A stretch of DNA of 64,000 nt. Origin: a virus. The notes below the pieces were generated by a model. It searched no databases, was not told where the DNA came from, and saw nothing but the letters and a program-made list of their open reading frames with translations. Of this stretch, positions 23,234 to 31,956 are shown one piece after another (the first letter of the stretch is position 1; each line of letters starts with the position of its first letter). The stretch is taken from positions 35,181-99,180 of the IMG/VR virus record IMGVR_UViG_3300048583_000034. One strand, 5' to 3'. The position numbers were made by a program, and so were the translations under genes.

Positions 23234-23401
23234 TTATTCTCCAAAGTCTCGGAATCCGATCACTTTCAACCACCATCCAAGCTCTTTGTGTAATACGCGC
23301 TTGAATTTTATCCATTTAGATACTCTCTTATTCACTAGAGTATTTATTACCCGGCCTTTATACTCATAAGAAACAAGGTCAATGTATAGAGTATTTTTCA
23401 T
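23234..23401 (-). CDS. Hypothetical protein, 55 aa
   Basis: A class A promoter with TAGAAT lies nine bases before the ATG. Basic and aromatic (VSKWIKFKRVLHKELGWWLK). Its TAA stop is the first three bases of the next promoter. Confidence 0.6.
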   Translation of the reverse strand: MKNTLYIDLVSYEYKGRVINTLVNKRVSKWIKFKRVLHKELGWWLKVIGFRDFGE

Positions 23402-23439
23402 CTTGAAACAATTCTATCCTAGTGTTTAAATGATAAAGG

Positions 23440-23669
23440 CGGCTCAAGAAGTCTTTTCTTGCCCGCTGGAAACTGGTTGTATTGATATGATAAGCTCAAT
23501 CAGACTTTCAATATGTGTGCAGGGATTAAGATGCGTGCCACCTAACTCTTTATTTTGATTTAAGTGAAGATTAGTTTCTTGAATTCTTCACTTGTTTAAA
23601 CTTCTGATATTATGCAACTCGACCCGAGGGCGCATGAGATTTTATAGCTAAGTGATCTTTTGTCTTCAC
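23440..23669 (-). ncRNA. Structured RNA, about 230 nt, with 19-codon GTG ORF
   Basis: A class A promoter (TAGACT) places the start at a GTG six bases on; that ORF ends after 19 codons. The rest is non-coding, with AAGTGAAGA/TCTTCACTT forming a 9-bp hairpin, a second AAGTGAAGA copy at the 5' end that could compete for the same partner, and a CAAGAA/TTCTTG hairpin near the 3' end. Confidence 0.5.
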
Positions 23670-23705
23670 TTATTTAGTCTATTCTAGTGTTTAATGCGGG
23701 GAATG

Positions 23706-24128
23706 CCCGCGCTCACATATCACCACAACCTGTGAGCGCGGGTCTTATCACCACCTAGAAAAGTTTACCAGATAAACAAAGTTATTATATTTACAAAGTT
23801 ATGGTGAGAAAACCTTCATGAATACCTTATTCTCGTACATTATAATGAAGTGGTTACACCGCATACGTCACACCACACTTCATTAAATCTGACACTGTAT
23901 GTTTTTCCTGATACTTAAATGAAGTTGTCAAATTGAAAAAGTTATCAGGAAAACAAAGTTATATTATCAGACTCAGAATCTATACACAGTTGTCACGGGA
24001 TCACAACTATATTCCGGGGTGGCTACACCCATACGCTTACACAATCCTATCTATTAGAACTACGATCATCTATATCTTTCGATACTGCTTGCATTCACAT
24101 TCAATGACCATCTCAATTCGTTGTGCTC
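23706..24128 (-). ncRNA. Long structured non-coding RNA, about 420 nt
   Basis: A class A promoter (TAGAAT at 24135-24140) reads into a region without a supported ORF. Elements seen: an 11-12 bp inverted repeat GTTTTCCTGATA/TATCAGGAAAAAC, an AATGAAGTG/CACTTCATT hairpin, several copies of ATAACTTTG, and a perfect 12-bp hairpin CCCGCGCTCACA/TGTGAGCGCGGG at 23706-23742 as the likely 3' end. It matches no phage RNA class I know. Confidence 0.5.
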
Positions 24129-24195
24129 AGGGAAATTCTAGGCTAGTGTTTAATGAATGTATTTACAATGTAAATCTTGGTGTGATACAATGTAA

Positions 24196-24387
24196 TTACA
24201 GAGACTTGAGCTTCTGAGTCAGATCATACTTATCACACAGATCATTGATGCAAGACTGAGGATAAACAACGATAACCACAGAGTTATGAGTAGCCTGAAG
24301 AGTAAGAACTCCATCCCTTGCGACATCTAATGCCCTACAAAGGAAGTTATACACAGACTCACCGGGAGTAGCTTCGAGGAATTTCAT
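24196..24387 (-). CDS. Hypothetical protein, 63 aa
   Basis: Leaderless start (TAGGAT, six bases, ATG). MKFLEATPGESVYNFLCRAL and a beta-rich VLTLQATHNSVVIVVYP segment. No family recognised. Confidence 0.7.
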   Translation of the reverse strand: MKFLEATPGESVYNFLCRALDVARDGVLTLQATHNSVVIVVYPQSCINDLCDKYDLTQKLKSL

Positions 24388-24487
24388 GTCATTATCCTAA
24401 CCTAGTGTTTTACGAAAAAAGTGCCGTTTGTCCCTAGGAGAAAATCGACTCAAACCTATATTCTATAAGGGTTCCAGAAAATGTCAT

Positions 24488-24805
24488 CTAACTGATAATC
24501 TCAGCTTTCATCCAGAAGTTATCACCAATTTCGATGCCAGAGTCAATCAGAAAGGTTCTTTCGGAATAACAAAGTTCAAATTTAGTATCTTTAAGTTTCA
24601 CTTCACCATAATCTGTCCTCTTAACTTCACGAAATCCTTTCTTTTTAGGATTGAAATTAGAGAAAACAACTTCAACAGAACAATCCATGATATGATTCAC
24701 ATTCAAAAGCGTTCTGATAAATGGAATACATAAACCAAATTCTCGACCATCAGACCAAAAAAATGACTTATGAGATTCAAGTTTGAGTATTTTAGAAATT
24801 TTCAT
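24488..24805 (-). CDS. Hypothetical protein, 105 aa
   Basis: Leaderless class A start (TAGAAT, six bases). Beta-rich sequence with several Phe and Lys. No family recognised. Confidence 0.7.
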   Translation of the reverse strand: MKISKILKLESHKSFFWSDGREFGLCIPFIRTLLNVNHIMDCSVEVVFSNFNPKKKGFREVKRTDYGEVKLKDTKFELCYSERTFLIDSGIEIGDNFWMKAEIIS

Positions 24806-24883
24806 GTCAGTATTCTATACTAGTGTTTTATTCTTACCGATATTTCTATATTCTTATATAGCTACATAGCTATATAACGATAG

Positions 24884-24918
24884 AAGGTCTGTATCATTTA
24901 TTAGGTGATACAGACCTT
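24884..24918. terminator. Bidirectional terminator-like hairpin
   Basis: A 13-bp stem AAGGTCTGTATCA/TGATACAGACCTT with a 9-nt loop, below the 61-aa gene. ACTTTTATT follows on the plus strand. Confidence 0.6.
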
Positions 24919-24959
24919 ACTTTTATTGATTGTTAAGGCGTTGTATCGTTTTTACGACC

Positions 24960-25145
24960 TTAGTAAGAATAATCTTGTGAGAAGGAAGTGGTCTTACCAT
25001 TCTCACGAATGATTGGAGTAGCACGGGAAGAGAGTGAACGCTTGATGATCACACCGGAAGTTTTAGGCTTAGAAAAAGCCATTTGAACCCAACTGGTCCT
25101 CAACGTTTTCTGTGGAGCGCGGAAATTATTGTCTGGTTTCTTCAT
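24960..25145 (-). CDS. Basic protein, 61 aa
   Basis: Class A start (CATAAT, six bases, ATG). Rich in Lys, Arg, Ser and Thr, with low hydrophobicity, so it may bind nucleic acid. No family recognised. Confidence 0.65.
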   Translation of the reverse strand: MKKPDNNFRAPQKTLRTSWVQMAFSKPKTSGVIIKRSLSSRATPIIRENGKTTSFSQDYSY

Positions 25146-25211
25146 GGCTTAATTATGGGCTAGTGTTTTATGGTTATTCCTCAAAAGACACTCAGAACAC
25201 TAAATAATAGT

Positions 25212-26036
25212 ATGAATAAGAAGTGTAATGATTGTGGAGGAGAGTTTGATAAAGATTCGATGTTTAATAAGAAGAGTGCTGGGAGATGCATTCCATGTTA
25301 TAAATTATCCAGAAAAAAGAATTATCTTGATAACAAGGATATCCTTCAAGAGAAAAGCAGGTTACATTATCAAAATATGAGCGATGAACAAAGAGAACGA
25401 TCAAAGGAATTGAGAAACGTTCGTCTCCAGAACAATAAAGAGAGTCATCTTGAATACAATAGGAAATGGCATCATGATAACAAAGAACGTTTAAAAACTG
25501 AAGGTAAGTGTTGGGACACCAATAACAAAGAAAGGATTAAACACTTACGAAAGCTGAGAGAATCCGATCCTCTTCATAAAGTTAAGAGATTAGAGTATCG
25601 AAGAGCTTACTACCAAAAGAACAAGGATAAAATCAAAATGAATGATGCCTTATGGGAATCTATCCCAAAGAATAAGATTGGTAGGAGATTGAGATCCAGA
25701 GTTCGCTCTGCATTGAAGAGAAATGTTTCTGGTGGTAGGAGTATTAAAACTGACAGCACACAAAAGCTCTTAGGTATATCTTACGATGAGCTTGTGGGTT
25801 ATCTCGAAGGATTGTTCAAAGATGGAATGTCTTGGGATAATTATGGGACTTGGCATATTGATCACATCATCCCCTGCTCATACTTTGATTTAACTTTAGA
25901 AGAAAACCAAAGGATATGCTTTAATTATCAGAACCTTACACCTTTATGGGGAGAAGATAATCATAGTAAGAGTGACTTGATATTGATTGATAATCCAGAA
26001 GAATTTATTCAAGCCATAAAAGATTCTCTCCCATAA
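25212..26036 (+). CDS. HNH homing endonuclease
   Basis: A 274-residue protein. The N-terminal zinc knuckle CNDCGGEF/CIPCY is followed by a long basic helical linker. The C-terminus has WHIDHIIPCSYFDL and NYQNLTPLWGEDNHSKSD, a common phage HNH form. The ATG at 25212 lies five bases after TAAATA; in-frame codons upstream run through the neighbouring minus-strand promoter. Confidence 0.85.
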   Translation: MNKKCNDCGGEFDKDSMFNKKSAGRCIPCYKLSRKKNYLDNKDILQEKSRLHYQNMSDEQRERSKELRNVRLQNNKESHLEYNRKWHHDNKERLKTEGKCWDTNNKERIKHLRKLRESDPLHKVKRLEYRRAYYQKNKDKIKMNDALWESIPKNKIGRRLRSRVRSALKRNVSGGRSIKTDSTQKLLGISYDELVGYLEGLFKDGMSWDNYGTWHIDHIIPCSYFDLTLEENQRICFNYQNLTPLWGEDNHSKSDLILIDNPEEFIQAIKDSLP

Positions 26037-26141
26037 TTATGGATATTTGTTATACTCTGTCACTGCTTCACTCAGGTCTTGTGAGGCGAATACTCTTTCA
26101 CCCTGATTGAATACTTCATACCTTAGAGCGCATCCATTCAT
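26037..26141 (-). CDS. Small protein, 34 aa
   Basis: Starts 4 nt after the stop of the upstream gene (MNGCALRYEVFNQGERVFAS...). The sequence looks like a conserved short domain, and it ends where the plus-strand HNH gene ends. Confidence 0.5.
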   Translation of the reverse strand: MNGCALRYEVFNQGERVFASQDLSEAVTEYNKYP

Positions 26142-26145
26142 AAGA

Positions 26146-26490
26146 TTAGGATCGATGCTCGATTGCGGGTTGAGCCTCGTAGGAGAACTTCATACCCTGC
26201 TTCTTAAGATAAGCTAGGATTTCTTCCTTAGTATGAAGTTCATCAAAAAATGGTCCCGAGTTTGAAGCAAACCCACCTTTAAGACCTAGAAGGGCATAAG
26301 CTTTTTTAGCTGTGAGTTCATTATATTGGACATAGAGAGGTTGAACAAGAAGAAAAGAATTAGTTTCTCTTTGTGGGTCAACATAAACTCCACCAACTTT
26401 AAATGCCAATTCTTTTTGGATATATCCATCACGGATACACTTATCCAAGTCCAGCGAATAACTCACACCTTCAATTTCAATTGTTTTCAT
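26146..26490 (-). CDS. Hypothetical protein, 114 aa
   Basis: An operon gene overlapping its upstream neighbour by 4 nt. IEIEGVSYSLDLDKCIRDGY and a C-terminal helix EEILAYLKKQGMKF. No family recognised. Confidence 0.65.
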   Translation of the reverse strand: MKTIEIEGVSYSLDLDKCIRDGYIQKELAFKVGGVYVDPQRETNSFLLVQPLYVQYNELTAKKAYALLGLKGGFASNSGPFFDELHTKEEILAYLKKQGMKFSYEAQPAIEHRS

Positions 26491-26678
26491 AATAGTTTTA
26501 TAAGTAGTTCAATAATCCAATGAATATACGGAACTGATCCAATGACACCAATCAGAACGATAAGTGAAAAAGTCGGGAGGGACCACCATTTTTGACAATG
26601 GTTCATACACAATCCACCAAGGGCAAATAGTGAATAATACACCACCAGAAACCCGATAATATTTAATAGGATTATCAT
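26487..26678 (-). CDS. Membrane protein, 63 aa
   Basis: Two hydrophobic segments (LLNIIGFLVVYYSLFALGGL and FSLIVLIGVIGSVPYI) separated by NHCQKWW. It overlaps both neighbours within the operon. Confidence 0.65.
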   Translation of the reverse strand: MIILLNIIGFLVVYYSLFALGGLCMNHCQKWWSLPTFSLIVLIGVIGSVPYIHWIIELLIKLL

Positions 26679-27202
26679 TAGCTCAGTTTCTTATGGAGAT
26701 CAAGAATCTCTTGAACCTTGGCGATAGGGATGGTTTGACATCCGACGATGACATTATCACCATCAATCACTGCATCGTATTCATCGGAAAGTTTGATGAC
26801 ATTACCATCCAAAGAAACTTCAGCGAAAGGAACAGCAATGTCTTGATCTTCATCTTCGACCATCACACAATATCCATGCTCCTTGATAACTTTTTGAATA
26901 CCCTTGTCGGAAGTAGGATAAAACTTAGACCAGACAGAAACAGAAGAAATTTTAAATTTCTTACCCTCGAAGAGAACAGTTTTACCGATGAGAGAGAATG
27001 CGTGATCGAAATTATTTTGAATCGCTAGTCGAAACTCATTCCCATCCCACCAATTTGAATCTGCCTCGTCATCGAACAGATAAATTTCGTTATCTGAGAT
27101 ATCTTCGACTCTATAACCCTCCTTTTGTTCTAGGAAAAATTGTTCTGAGTCGGTGCCAGAAATTGGAATGACCAAGTCACCAATTTTGAATTGTTTTTTC
27201 AT
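26678..27202 (-). CDS. Hypothetical protein, 174 aa, with shared C-terminal motif
   Basis: The N-terminus KIGDLVIPISGTD suggests a small beta barrel. The C-terminal DNVIVGCQTIPIAKVQEILD matches the C-termini of the proteins at 38620 and 39431, so this is a reused module. Purine-rich AAAAACAAAAAC precedes the ATG. Function unknown. Confidence 0.65.
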   Translation of the reverse strand: MKKQFKIGDLVIPISGTDSEQFFLEQKEGYRVEDISDNEIYLFDDEADSNWWDGNEFRLAIQNNFDHAFSLIGKTVLFEGKKFKISSVSVWSKFYPTSDKGIQKVIKEHGYCVMVEDEDQDIAVPFAEVSLDGNVIKLSDEYDAVIDGDNVIVGCQTIPIAKVQEILDLHKKLS

Positions 27203-27325
27203 GTTTTTGTTTTTGTTTTTCAGATTAACATACTTCTATGGTCATCACACAGAAGATTAAGAATGTGAGTAGATCGATACCAAAATCGATCAGATATTTG
27301 AAAGAATGACCATGTCACTACTATA
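27203..27325 (-). promoter_or_regulatory. Leader with class A promoter and 7-codon ORF
   Basis: Class A promoter (TATAGT); six bases on stands an ATG whose ORF is only MVILSNI. A GATCGAT/ATCGATC hairpin follows, then about 70 nt to the next gene. A GTG-start 32-codon ORF also overlaps. It may be a leader controlling the 27202 operon. Confidence 0.45.
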
Positions 27326-27335
27326 TCCTAGTGTT

Positions 27336-27875
27336 TTATGATGCAAGTTGCTTCAGGAGTTGCGCCATCTTATCTTCCAGAGGATTACCCTTCTTGATAA
27401 GAATAAGACGACCATAGCAAGTCCCACAGACGCGATTAGAACCCCTCAAGATCTTATTGTGGAGAGTTGTGGAGAGTTTAAACTCTTTACCACATCCACA
27501 TCCATAGATATGTTTGGTTTGTTTCTTAGTCTTAGTGACACTTGTATCATAAGAATGACAACGATCAGCAGGGATATGCATAACATTACGCATGATGAAT
27601 TTCCACTCACGACCATGAGCCTTACAATATCCATATTGTTGGAATTGGACATAGTGTGCAACTTCATGCTTGATAGTTTGGATGTATTCAAGCCCAACAT
27701 TTTCGGCGAAATCTAATTGGAACATAATCTCTTTAGTTCCCCAATTAGCATAACCACCACAAGTCCCAGATCTTTTGAAGATAACTGTCTTAGGACGCTC
27801 AAAAGATTTACCGTAAAACTTATCAGCAATTTTAAATGCTTCTTCCATTTGGAAGGAAATTTCGTCTTTCGTCAT
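27336..27875 (-). CDS. SprT-like zinc metalloprotease
   Basis: A 179-residue protein. IKHEVAHYVQFQ is the HExxH zinc motif, and HGREWKFIM supplies the third ligand region as in SprT/Spartan proteins. A C-terminal zinc ribbon reads YGCGCGKEF and RVCGTCYGRL. Family members act on DNA-bound proteins. Class A leaderless start (TATTAT, six bases). Confidence 0.85.
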   Translation of the reverse strand: MTKDEISFQMEEAFKIADKFYGKSFERPKTVIFKRSGTCGGYANWGTKEIMFQLDFAENVGLEYIQTIKHEVAHYVQFQQYGYCKAHGREWKFIMRNVMHIPADRCHSYDTSVTKTKKQTKHIYGCGCGKEFKLSTTLHNKILRGSNRVCGTCYGRLILIKKGNPLEDKMAQLLKQLAS

Positions 27876-27935
27876 AGCCCAATAATAGTGTAGTGTTTTA
27901 TGGAGAAAATGTGCGTCTTCGGACTAAATATAGAT

Positions 27936-28811
27936 ATGAATGACACGATATCACACATTATTTATGATTCCTTGAAGGGCGAGGATATTATCTTCCACAA
28001 AGGAGAATTGATTAAAAAGTGTAAGGAATTAGGTATAGACAATACCAAGATTTCTAGGTTGAAAAGTAGAGGATTTGATTTTGTGTGTGAGAGATACATT
28101 TTATCTGAAAGAAAAGATGAATTATTGTTTACACTCGTCGATTTTGAAACGGGGGAAGAATTTGAATGCGTGTCTAATAAAACGATATTCTTACACCTCA
28201 ATTTGCCTTATAGTGAAACATGTAGTAAGTATATATACGAACTAAAGAGTAAAAGACAATATGTTGCGACGATTTGTAACCGATTGTTTTATTTGAAGGG
28301 TGTGGATAAGCCAACGGTTATAAAGACCGCGACAAAATCCGATCACTTGGCATCTGTTAAGAAATGTAAATCTAGTAATAGAGCACAACAGCGCATGAGA
28401 GGAAATTTTAGGTCCAGATTAGGATTAATGATACGTGAACGTTTGATGGTTAAACGTTATGGACATATGCAAGATTTACTAGGATGCGATAAAGATTTCT
28501 TCATAGAGTATATCGAATCTCAATTTACCGGAGAATTATGCTGGGACAACTATGGTAAAGTTTGGCACATCGACCACATCATTCCATGTTTTATGTTTGA
28601 TCTATTTGACGACGAGCAAGTTAAACAGTGTTGGCACTATACGAATTTGAGACCATTATTGGCAACTGAAAACTTGGCTAGGCCAAAGAATAAACCACAC
28701 TACAAAGATTCTTTAATGAAGAAATCATCCTCAGACCCCACCAATTCACCACCAGTAAGAGTAGTAAGACCCACGGTGGATTCATTGACATTACACACGA
28801 CCAACCATTGA
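27936..28811 (+). CDS. HNH homing endonuclease
   Basis: A 291-residue protein with a C-terminal HNH domain: WHIDHIIPCFMFDLF, HYTNLRPLLATENLARPKN. The ATG at 27936 stands five bases after TAAATA; the upstream in-frame ATG at 27900 abuts the opposite promoter. The 3' end overlaps a convergent gene by about 110 nt. Confidence 0.83.
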   Translation: MNDTISHIIYDSLKGEDIIFHKGELIKKCKELGIDNTKISRLKSRGFDFVCERYILSERKDELLFTLVDFETGEEFECVSNKTIFLHLNLPYSETCSKYIYELKSKRQYVATICNRLFYLKGVDKPTVIKTATKSDHLASVKKCKSSNRAQQRMRGNFRSRLGLMIRERLMVKRYGHMQDLLGCDKDFFIEYIESQFTGELCWDNYGKVWHIDHIIPCFMFDLFDDEQVKQCWHYTNLRPLLATENLARPKNKPHYKDSLMKKSSSDPTNSPPVRVVRPTVDSLTLHTTNH

Positions 28812-28900
28812 TCATGAGAATAAATAACGTCATAAGCTGTTGATTTCCAACATACTTGTTTACCCTCTCGGATAGCTTTTTTAATCTCTTGAAGCGTCAT
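28700..28900 (-). CDS. Conserved small phage protein, 66 aa
   Basis: MTLQEIKKAIREGKQVCWKS then AYDVI and a C-terminal GGELVGSEDDFFI. Similar short proteins with the same opening occur in many phages; function unknown. The ATG at 28900 follows the upstream stop by one base. Confidence 0.7.
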   Translation of the reverse strand: MTLQEIKKAIREGKQVCWKSTAYDVIYSHDQWLVVCNVNESTVGLTTLTGGELVGSEDDFFIKESL

Positions 28901-28901
28901 G

Positions 28902-29084
28902 TTAATGATATTGGAGATATGAGACGGCTTGAGAAAGGAGAAACTCATCCCTCATCGTAAGATCGATGAACTCCTTAGCAGTTTCCAGAGCATTGATAAA
29001 TTCACGAATGACCTCTTTAGGAGTATCCTTGAGAACATCTTGAGAGTCTTGCCAAGTTACACACTTATTAAGTTTTTCTTTCAT
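28902..29084 (-). CDS. Hypothetical protein, 60 aa
   Basis: Helical, with class A start TAGAAT, six bases, ATG. First gene of a two-gene unit. Confidence 0.7.
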   Translation of the reverse strand: MKEKLNKCVTWQDSQDVLKDTPKEVIREFINALETAKEFIDLTMRDEFLLSQAVSYLQYH

Positions 29085-29109
29085 ACTCTGATTCTAGTTT
29101 AGTGTTTAA

Positions 29110-29418
29110 TCACCTACCCTCGATTGCCCAACGGAAGAGTCCAATATAGGTATCAAATTGAAATACTTGATGGCCAGCTTGAAGGAGTTCATTCACAACC
29201 TCTTGAAGAGTATCATAATCATACTCATACCATTTATTAGATTTAGTCATACCATCAAAGAACCTAGCATTATAAGATCCACCATTACCATATTCCCCAG
29301 ATGAAGAGATAAAGCCGGGGGAATTTCCAGAGATGATAAACCCATAATACTTATCACTATCAATTTCATCAGAAGTAACAAAACTATTTTCAAGGGCGAG
29401 AATGACAGTCTTTTTCAT
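29110..29418 (-). CDS. Hypothetical protein, 102 aa
   Basis: Class A start TAGAAT, six bases, ATG. A Gly/Ser-rich centre (ISGNSPGFISSSGEYGNGGS) and a helical end with LQEVVNELLQAGHQV. No family recognised. Confidence 0.7.
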   Translation of the reverse strand: MKKTVILALENSFVTSDEIDSDKYYGFIISGNSPGFISSSGEYGNGGSYNARFFDGMTKSNKWYEYDYDTLQEVVNELLQAGHQVFQFDTYIGLFRWAIEGR

Positions 29419-29439
29419 ATGATGATTCTATCTTAGTGT

Positions 29440-29601
29440 TTAACCTTGACCATTCTCTTCCATCTCATACTTATGACCATGGAGATAAATCATCTCAGAC
29501 AGCTTTTTCTTTGCTGTTCTCTTACACCAACAAGTTTTATCCTTATCTTTTAGATAAGCAACAACACCAGATGGATAAGTGATTTTGATTGAGTATTTCA
29601 T
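29440..29601 (-). CDS. Basic protein, 53 aa
   Basis: MKYSIKITYPSGVVAYLKDK followed by lysine-rich helix CWCKRTAKKKLSEM. Class A promoter 9 nt before the ATG. Its TAA stop is shared with the next promoter. Confidence 0.65.
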   Translation of the reverse strand: MKYSIKITYPSGVVAYLKDKDKTCWCKRTAKKKLSEMIYLHGHKYEMEENGQG

Positions 29602-29678
29602 CTTGAAGTTATTCTATCTTAGTGTTTAACAATCCCGACTCAGGGTAGTTTAATGAGATACCCTAGCTCATGTTTGAA

Positions 29679-31205
29679 TCAATCTTCGCGTGAACGCTTC
29701 GAAGGGCAATCTGTGAGATGGATAAGAGTTTCCATAGCGCGGGTTGCCGCTACATACCTCAAATTTGTTTCCTGTACAAGCATCCAATCCAACTTAGCGT
29801 ATTTACTCGGAGAGAATTGAGCATCACCCAACCAATATACGGTTTTCCATTCAAGACCCTTAGCCTTATGAATAGAACTGAAGGTCACGATATCAGGAAC
29901 ATTACCGTCTTGCGAGTCAGTGAACATATCCTTGATTAGTTTCTCCAGAGAGTAAAGATCATCCTTACCAAGGGATTGGACACGCTCGATAAGAATAATC
30001 ATCGTATCCAGCTTATCTTCAAGCAGTTGCATCTTGGCATAAGAAGCTTTCTCAAACTCCTTATTAAAGAACTCAGTCAACTTGATGGTGAACTCAGTAA
30101 GATTGGAAACTTTCTTCCACTTCTTAACGAGCTTGATAAGATCGTTACCGATATCTTTACCTTCGATGCGGCATCCGATACCCTGACGAATAAGAGCAAA
30201 GGCAAGGGCAACATTAGGAGCATTGTTGCGGCAAAGAATCCCAACATTACGATCAAGAGTAAGAGTGCCAGCGATATCCACAAAACTTTGGTAAGTTTGT
30301 GAAGAGATGGAACCTTCACCATTACCCTCATAAGCTTGGATGTCAGGGAAGAATTGTTGAGCAGCTTCGATGATCTTCGATCCGCAACGATAGCAGATGG
30401 AGAGTGGAAGTTCCTCACAATCAAACATTTCACGAATGAGATTCATCGAATCATTCTCAGCACCAGTGAATCCCATGATTGCTTGTCCCTCGTCACCGAT
30501 GAAGATCATGCGACCATTAGGCTTGATAAGTTTACCAGCAAGAAGCTTGCGGCAAACATTAGTATCTTGAGCCTCATCGACCACAATCCAGTCATACTTT
30601 GCACCAGCAAGGTTATAGATAAGTGGGAGATATTGCATATCATCAAAGTCGATGACCTTGACATCCAGATTGGAATCTTTGAGAACCAACTTGGAAACTT
30701 CGATGATTTCATCATAAGTGCAATCCGACTCCAGAGAGATATCATGATGGGTGATGATTTGAAGCCATGCTTCATTGTCATCAATAGAAGTTTGGCCCTT
30801 AACACCGAAAGCATTTTGCTTGGCAAGACTTACAAGCTTGGCGATAAAGTTACGTGCCTTTTCCAGATCAGGAGTATTACAGAACTTTGCAGTCAACCAG
30901 AACACTTTGGAACCATCAACTTTATGATAACCCTTGGACTTATAGAGCATACCTTTACCAGCAGCATGGAAAGTCGATGCTTGGATATTGGGAACTCCCA
31001 TACGGGAAAGCTTATCTTTAAGCTGATAAGCAGCTTTATTACCGAAAGCCATCATAAGACCATCGCCTCGCATGAATTGCGAACAATGAACCATTGTGGA
31101 AGTCTTACCAGAACCAGCACGGGCCGGGATAAGAAGATTATTCTTTTCGGGGGTAGGATTACATACCCAAGCTTCGATAGCTAATTGTTGTGTGGATAGT
31201 TGCAT
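29679..31205 (-). CDS. UvrD/Rep-type superfamily 1 helicase
   Basis: A 508-residue protein with SF1A motifs in order: PARAGSGKTST (Walker A), VDEAQDTN (Walker B), FIGDEGQAIMGF, SICYRC, FSSIHKAKGLEWKTVYWLG and YVAATRAMETLI. It is shorter than UvrD and resembles phage replication or recombination helicases such as Dda. The class A promoter lies 23 nt before the ATG, so this mRNA has a leader; AGGAG occurs in it but too far from the start. Confidence 0.88.
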   Translation of the reverse strand: MQLSTQQLAIEAWVCNPTPEKNNLLIPARAGSGKTSTMVHCSQFMRGDGLMMAFGNKAAYQLKDKLSRMGVPNIQASTFHAAGKGMLYKSKGYHKVDGSKVFWLTAKFCNTPDLEKARNFIAKLVSLAKQNAFGVKGQTSIDDNEAWLQIITHHDISLESDCTYDEIIEVSKLVLKDSNLDVKVIDFDDMQYLPLIYNLAGAKYDWIVVDEAQDTNVCRKLLAGKLIKPNGRMIFIGDEGQAIMGFTGAENDSMNLIREMFDCEELPLSICYRCGSKIIEAAQQFFPDIQAYEGNGEGSISSQTYQSFVDIAGTLTLDRNVGILCRNNAPNVALAFALIRQGIGCRIEGKDIGNDLIKLVKKWKKVSNLTEFTIKLTEFFNKEFEKASYAKMQLLEDKLDTMIILIERVQSLGKDDLYSLEKLIKDMFTDSQDGNVPDIVTFSSIHKAKGLEWKTVYWLGDAQFSPSKYAKLDWMLVQETNLRYVAATRAMETLIHLTDCPSKRSRED

Positions 31206-31247
31206 AAGTGGTGTTGCGTTACTCCTATATTCTAGGCTAGTGTTTTA

Positions 31248-31475
31248 CTACTGTTCCAGAATCCCGATGGTGAAAGTATAATGGTTGTCTGAATCTTCAT
31301 CATTATACACTTCCAGAACTTCTTCAAGAGAATCTAATTCATCTTGAGTCAAAGGACGTTGAAATTGTTCACCAGCCCATGATTTGATAAGTTCTTTACC
31401 ATCTTCGAGAGTCTCGACAGAGATACACTTACCGAGAGTATTATTATGAATCTTTGCAACGATAATGTTTGACAT
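31248..31475 (-). CDS. Hypothetical protein, 75 aa
   Basis: An acidic protein with a class A leaderless start (TAGAAT, six bases). LTQDELDSLEEVLEVYNDED suggests helical repeats. No family recognised. Confidence 0.7.
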   Translation of the reverse strand: MSNIIVAKIHNNTLGKCISVETLEDGKELIKSWAGEQFQRPLTQDELDSLEEVLEVYNDEDSDNHYTFTIGILEQ

Positions 31476-31500
31476 GTCTCAATTCTAGGTTAGTGTTTAA

Positions 31501-31725
31501 TCAGTCTTGTTTGTAATATCTCTTAGCATTAACCTTCTTCTTAAATCCTCTCCACCCTCCACCGACACGAACAAAGTATTTATAATCGGGATAATCTTTG
31601 GGGTTATCTAATTGCATGATACCATTTTCTGTGGACATATCAAAAGTGATATGAAATTCATCACGAAGTTTCCAATCTTCCACGAAGAATCCAGAATCAT
31701 TAGGATCTATTTGATAATCTCGCAT
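31501..31725 (-). CDS. Hypothetical protein, 74 aa
   Basis: Class A start with CATACT, six bases, ATG. FHITFDMSTENGIMQL and GGGWRGFKKK. It shares FDMS and the Gly-Trp end with the protein at 31957, so the two may be distant paralogues. Confidence 0.65.
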   Translation of the reverse strand: MRDYQIDPNDSGFFVEDWKLRDEFHITFDMSTENGIMQLDNPKDYPDYKYFVRVGGGWRGFKKKVNAKRYYKQD

Positions 31726-31739
31726 GGCCCAAGTATGGT

Positions 31740-31955
31740 TTAGTGTTTTTCACATGAAATAACCAACTTCGCTTTATGTCCTTGATATGGATCAGAGGCA
31801 AGGTAATCATGAAGCTCGGAAGAATATCCATCCCACATGATCGCTCGGCTTTGTGTTTCTATTCTACGAATGATTGCATCGATAGCATCTTCTACTGTGC
31901 TTTCGGAAACCTCTCCACAATACATATCCACTTCAATGGTAATTTTCTTACGCAT
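31740..31955 (-). CDS. Hypothetical protein, 71 aa
   Basis: Second gene after 32190, two bases downstream of that stop. A beta-alpha-beta-like small domain (KKITIEVDMYC ... KAKLVISCEKH). No family recognised. Confidence 0.65.
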   Translation of the reverse strand: MRKKITIEVDMYCGEVSESTVEDAIDAIIRRIETQSRAIMWDGYSSELHDYLASDPYQGHKAKLVISCEKH

Positions 31956-31956
31956 A

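Noticed and set aside
22076-24128. CRISPR array
   Set aside because: Repeats are few, of unequal spacing and mostly inverted; no regular repeat-spacer pattern exists anywhere in the window.
31170-31232. AGGAG ribosome-binding site for the helicase gene
   Set aside because: It is about 17 nt from the ATG, too far for normal pairing, and Shine-Dalgarno sites are absent elsewhere.
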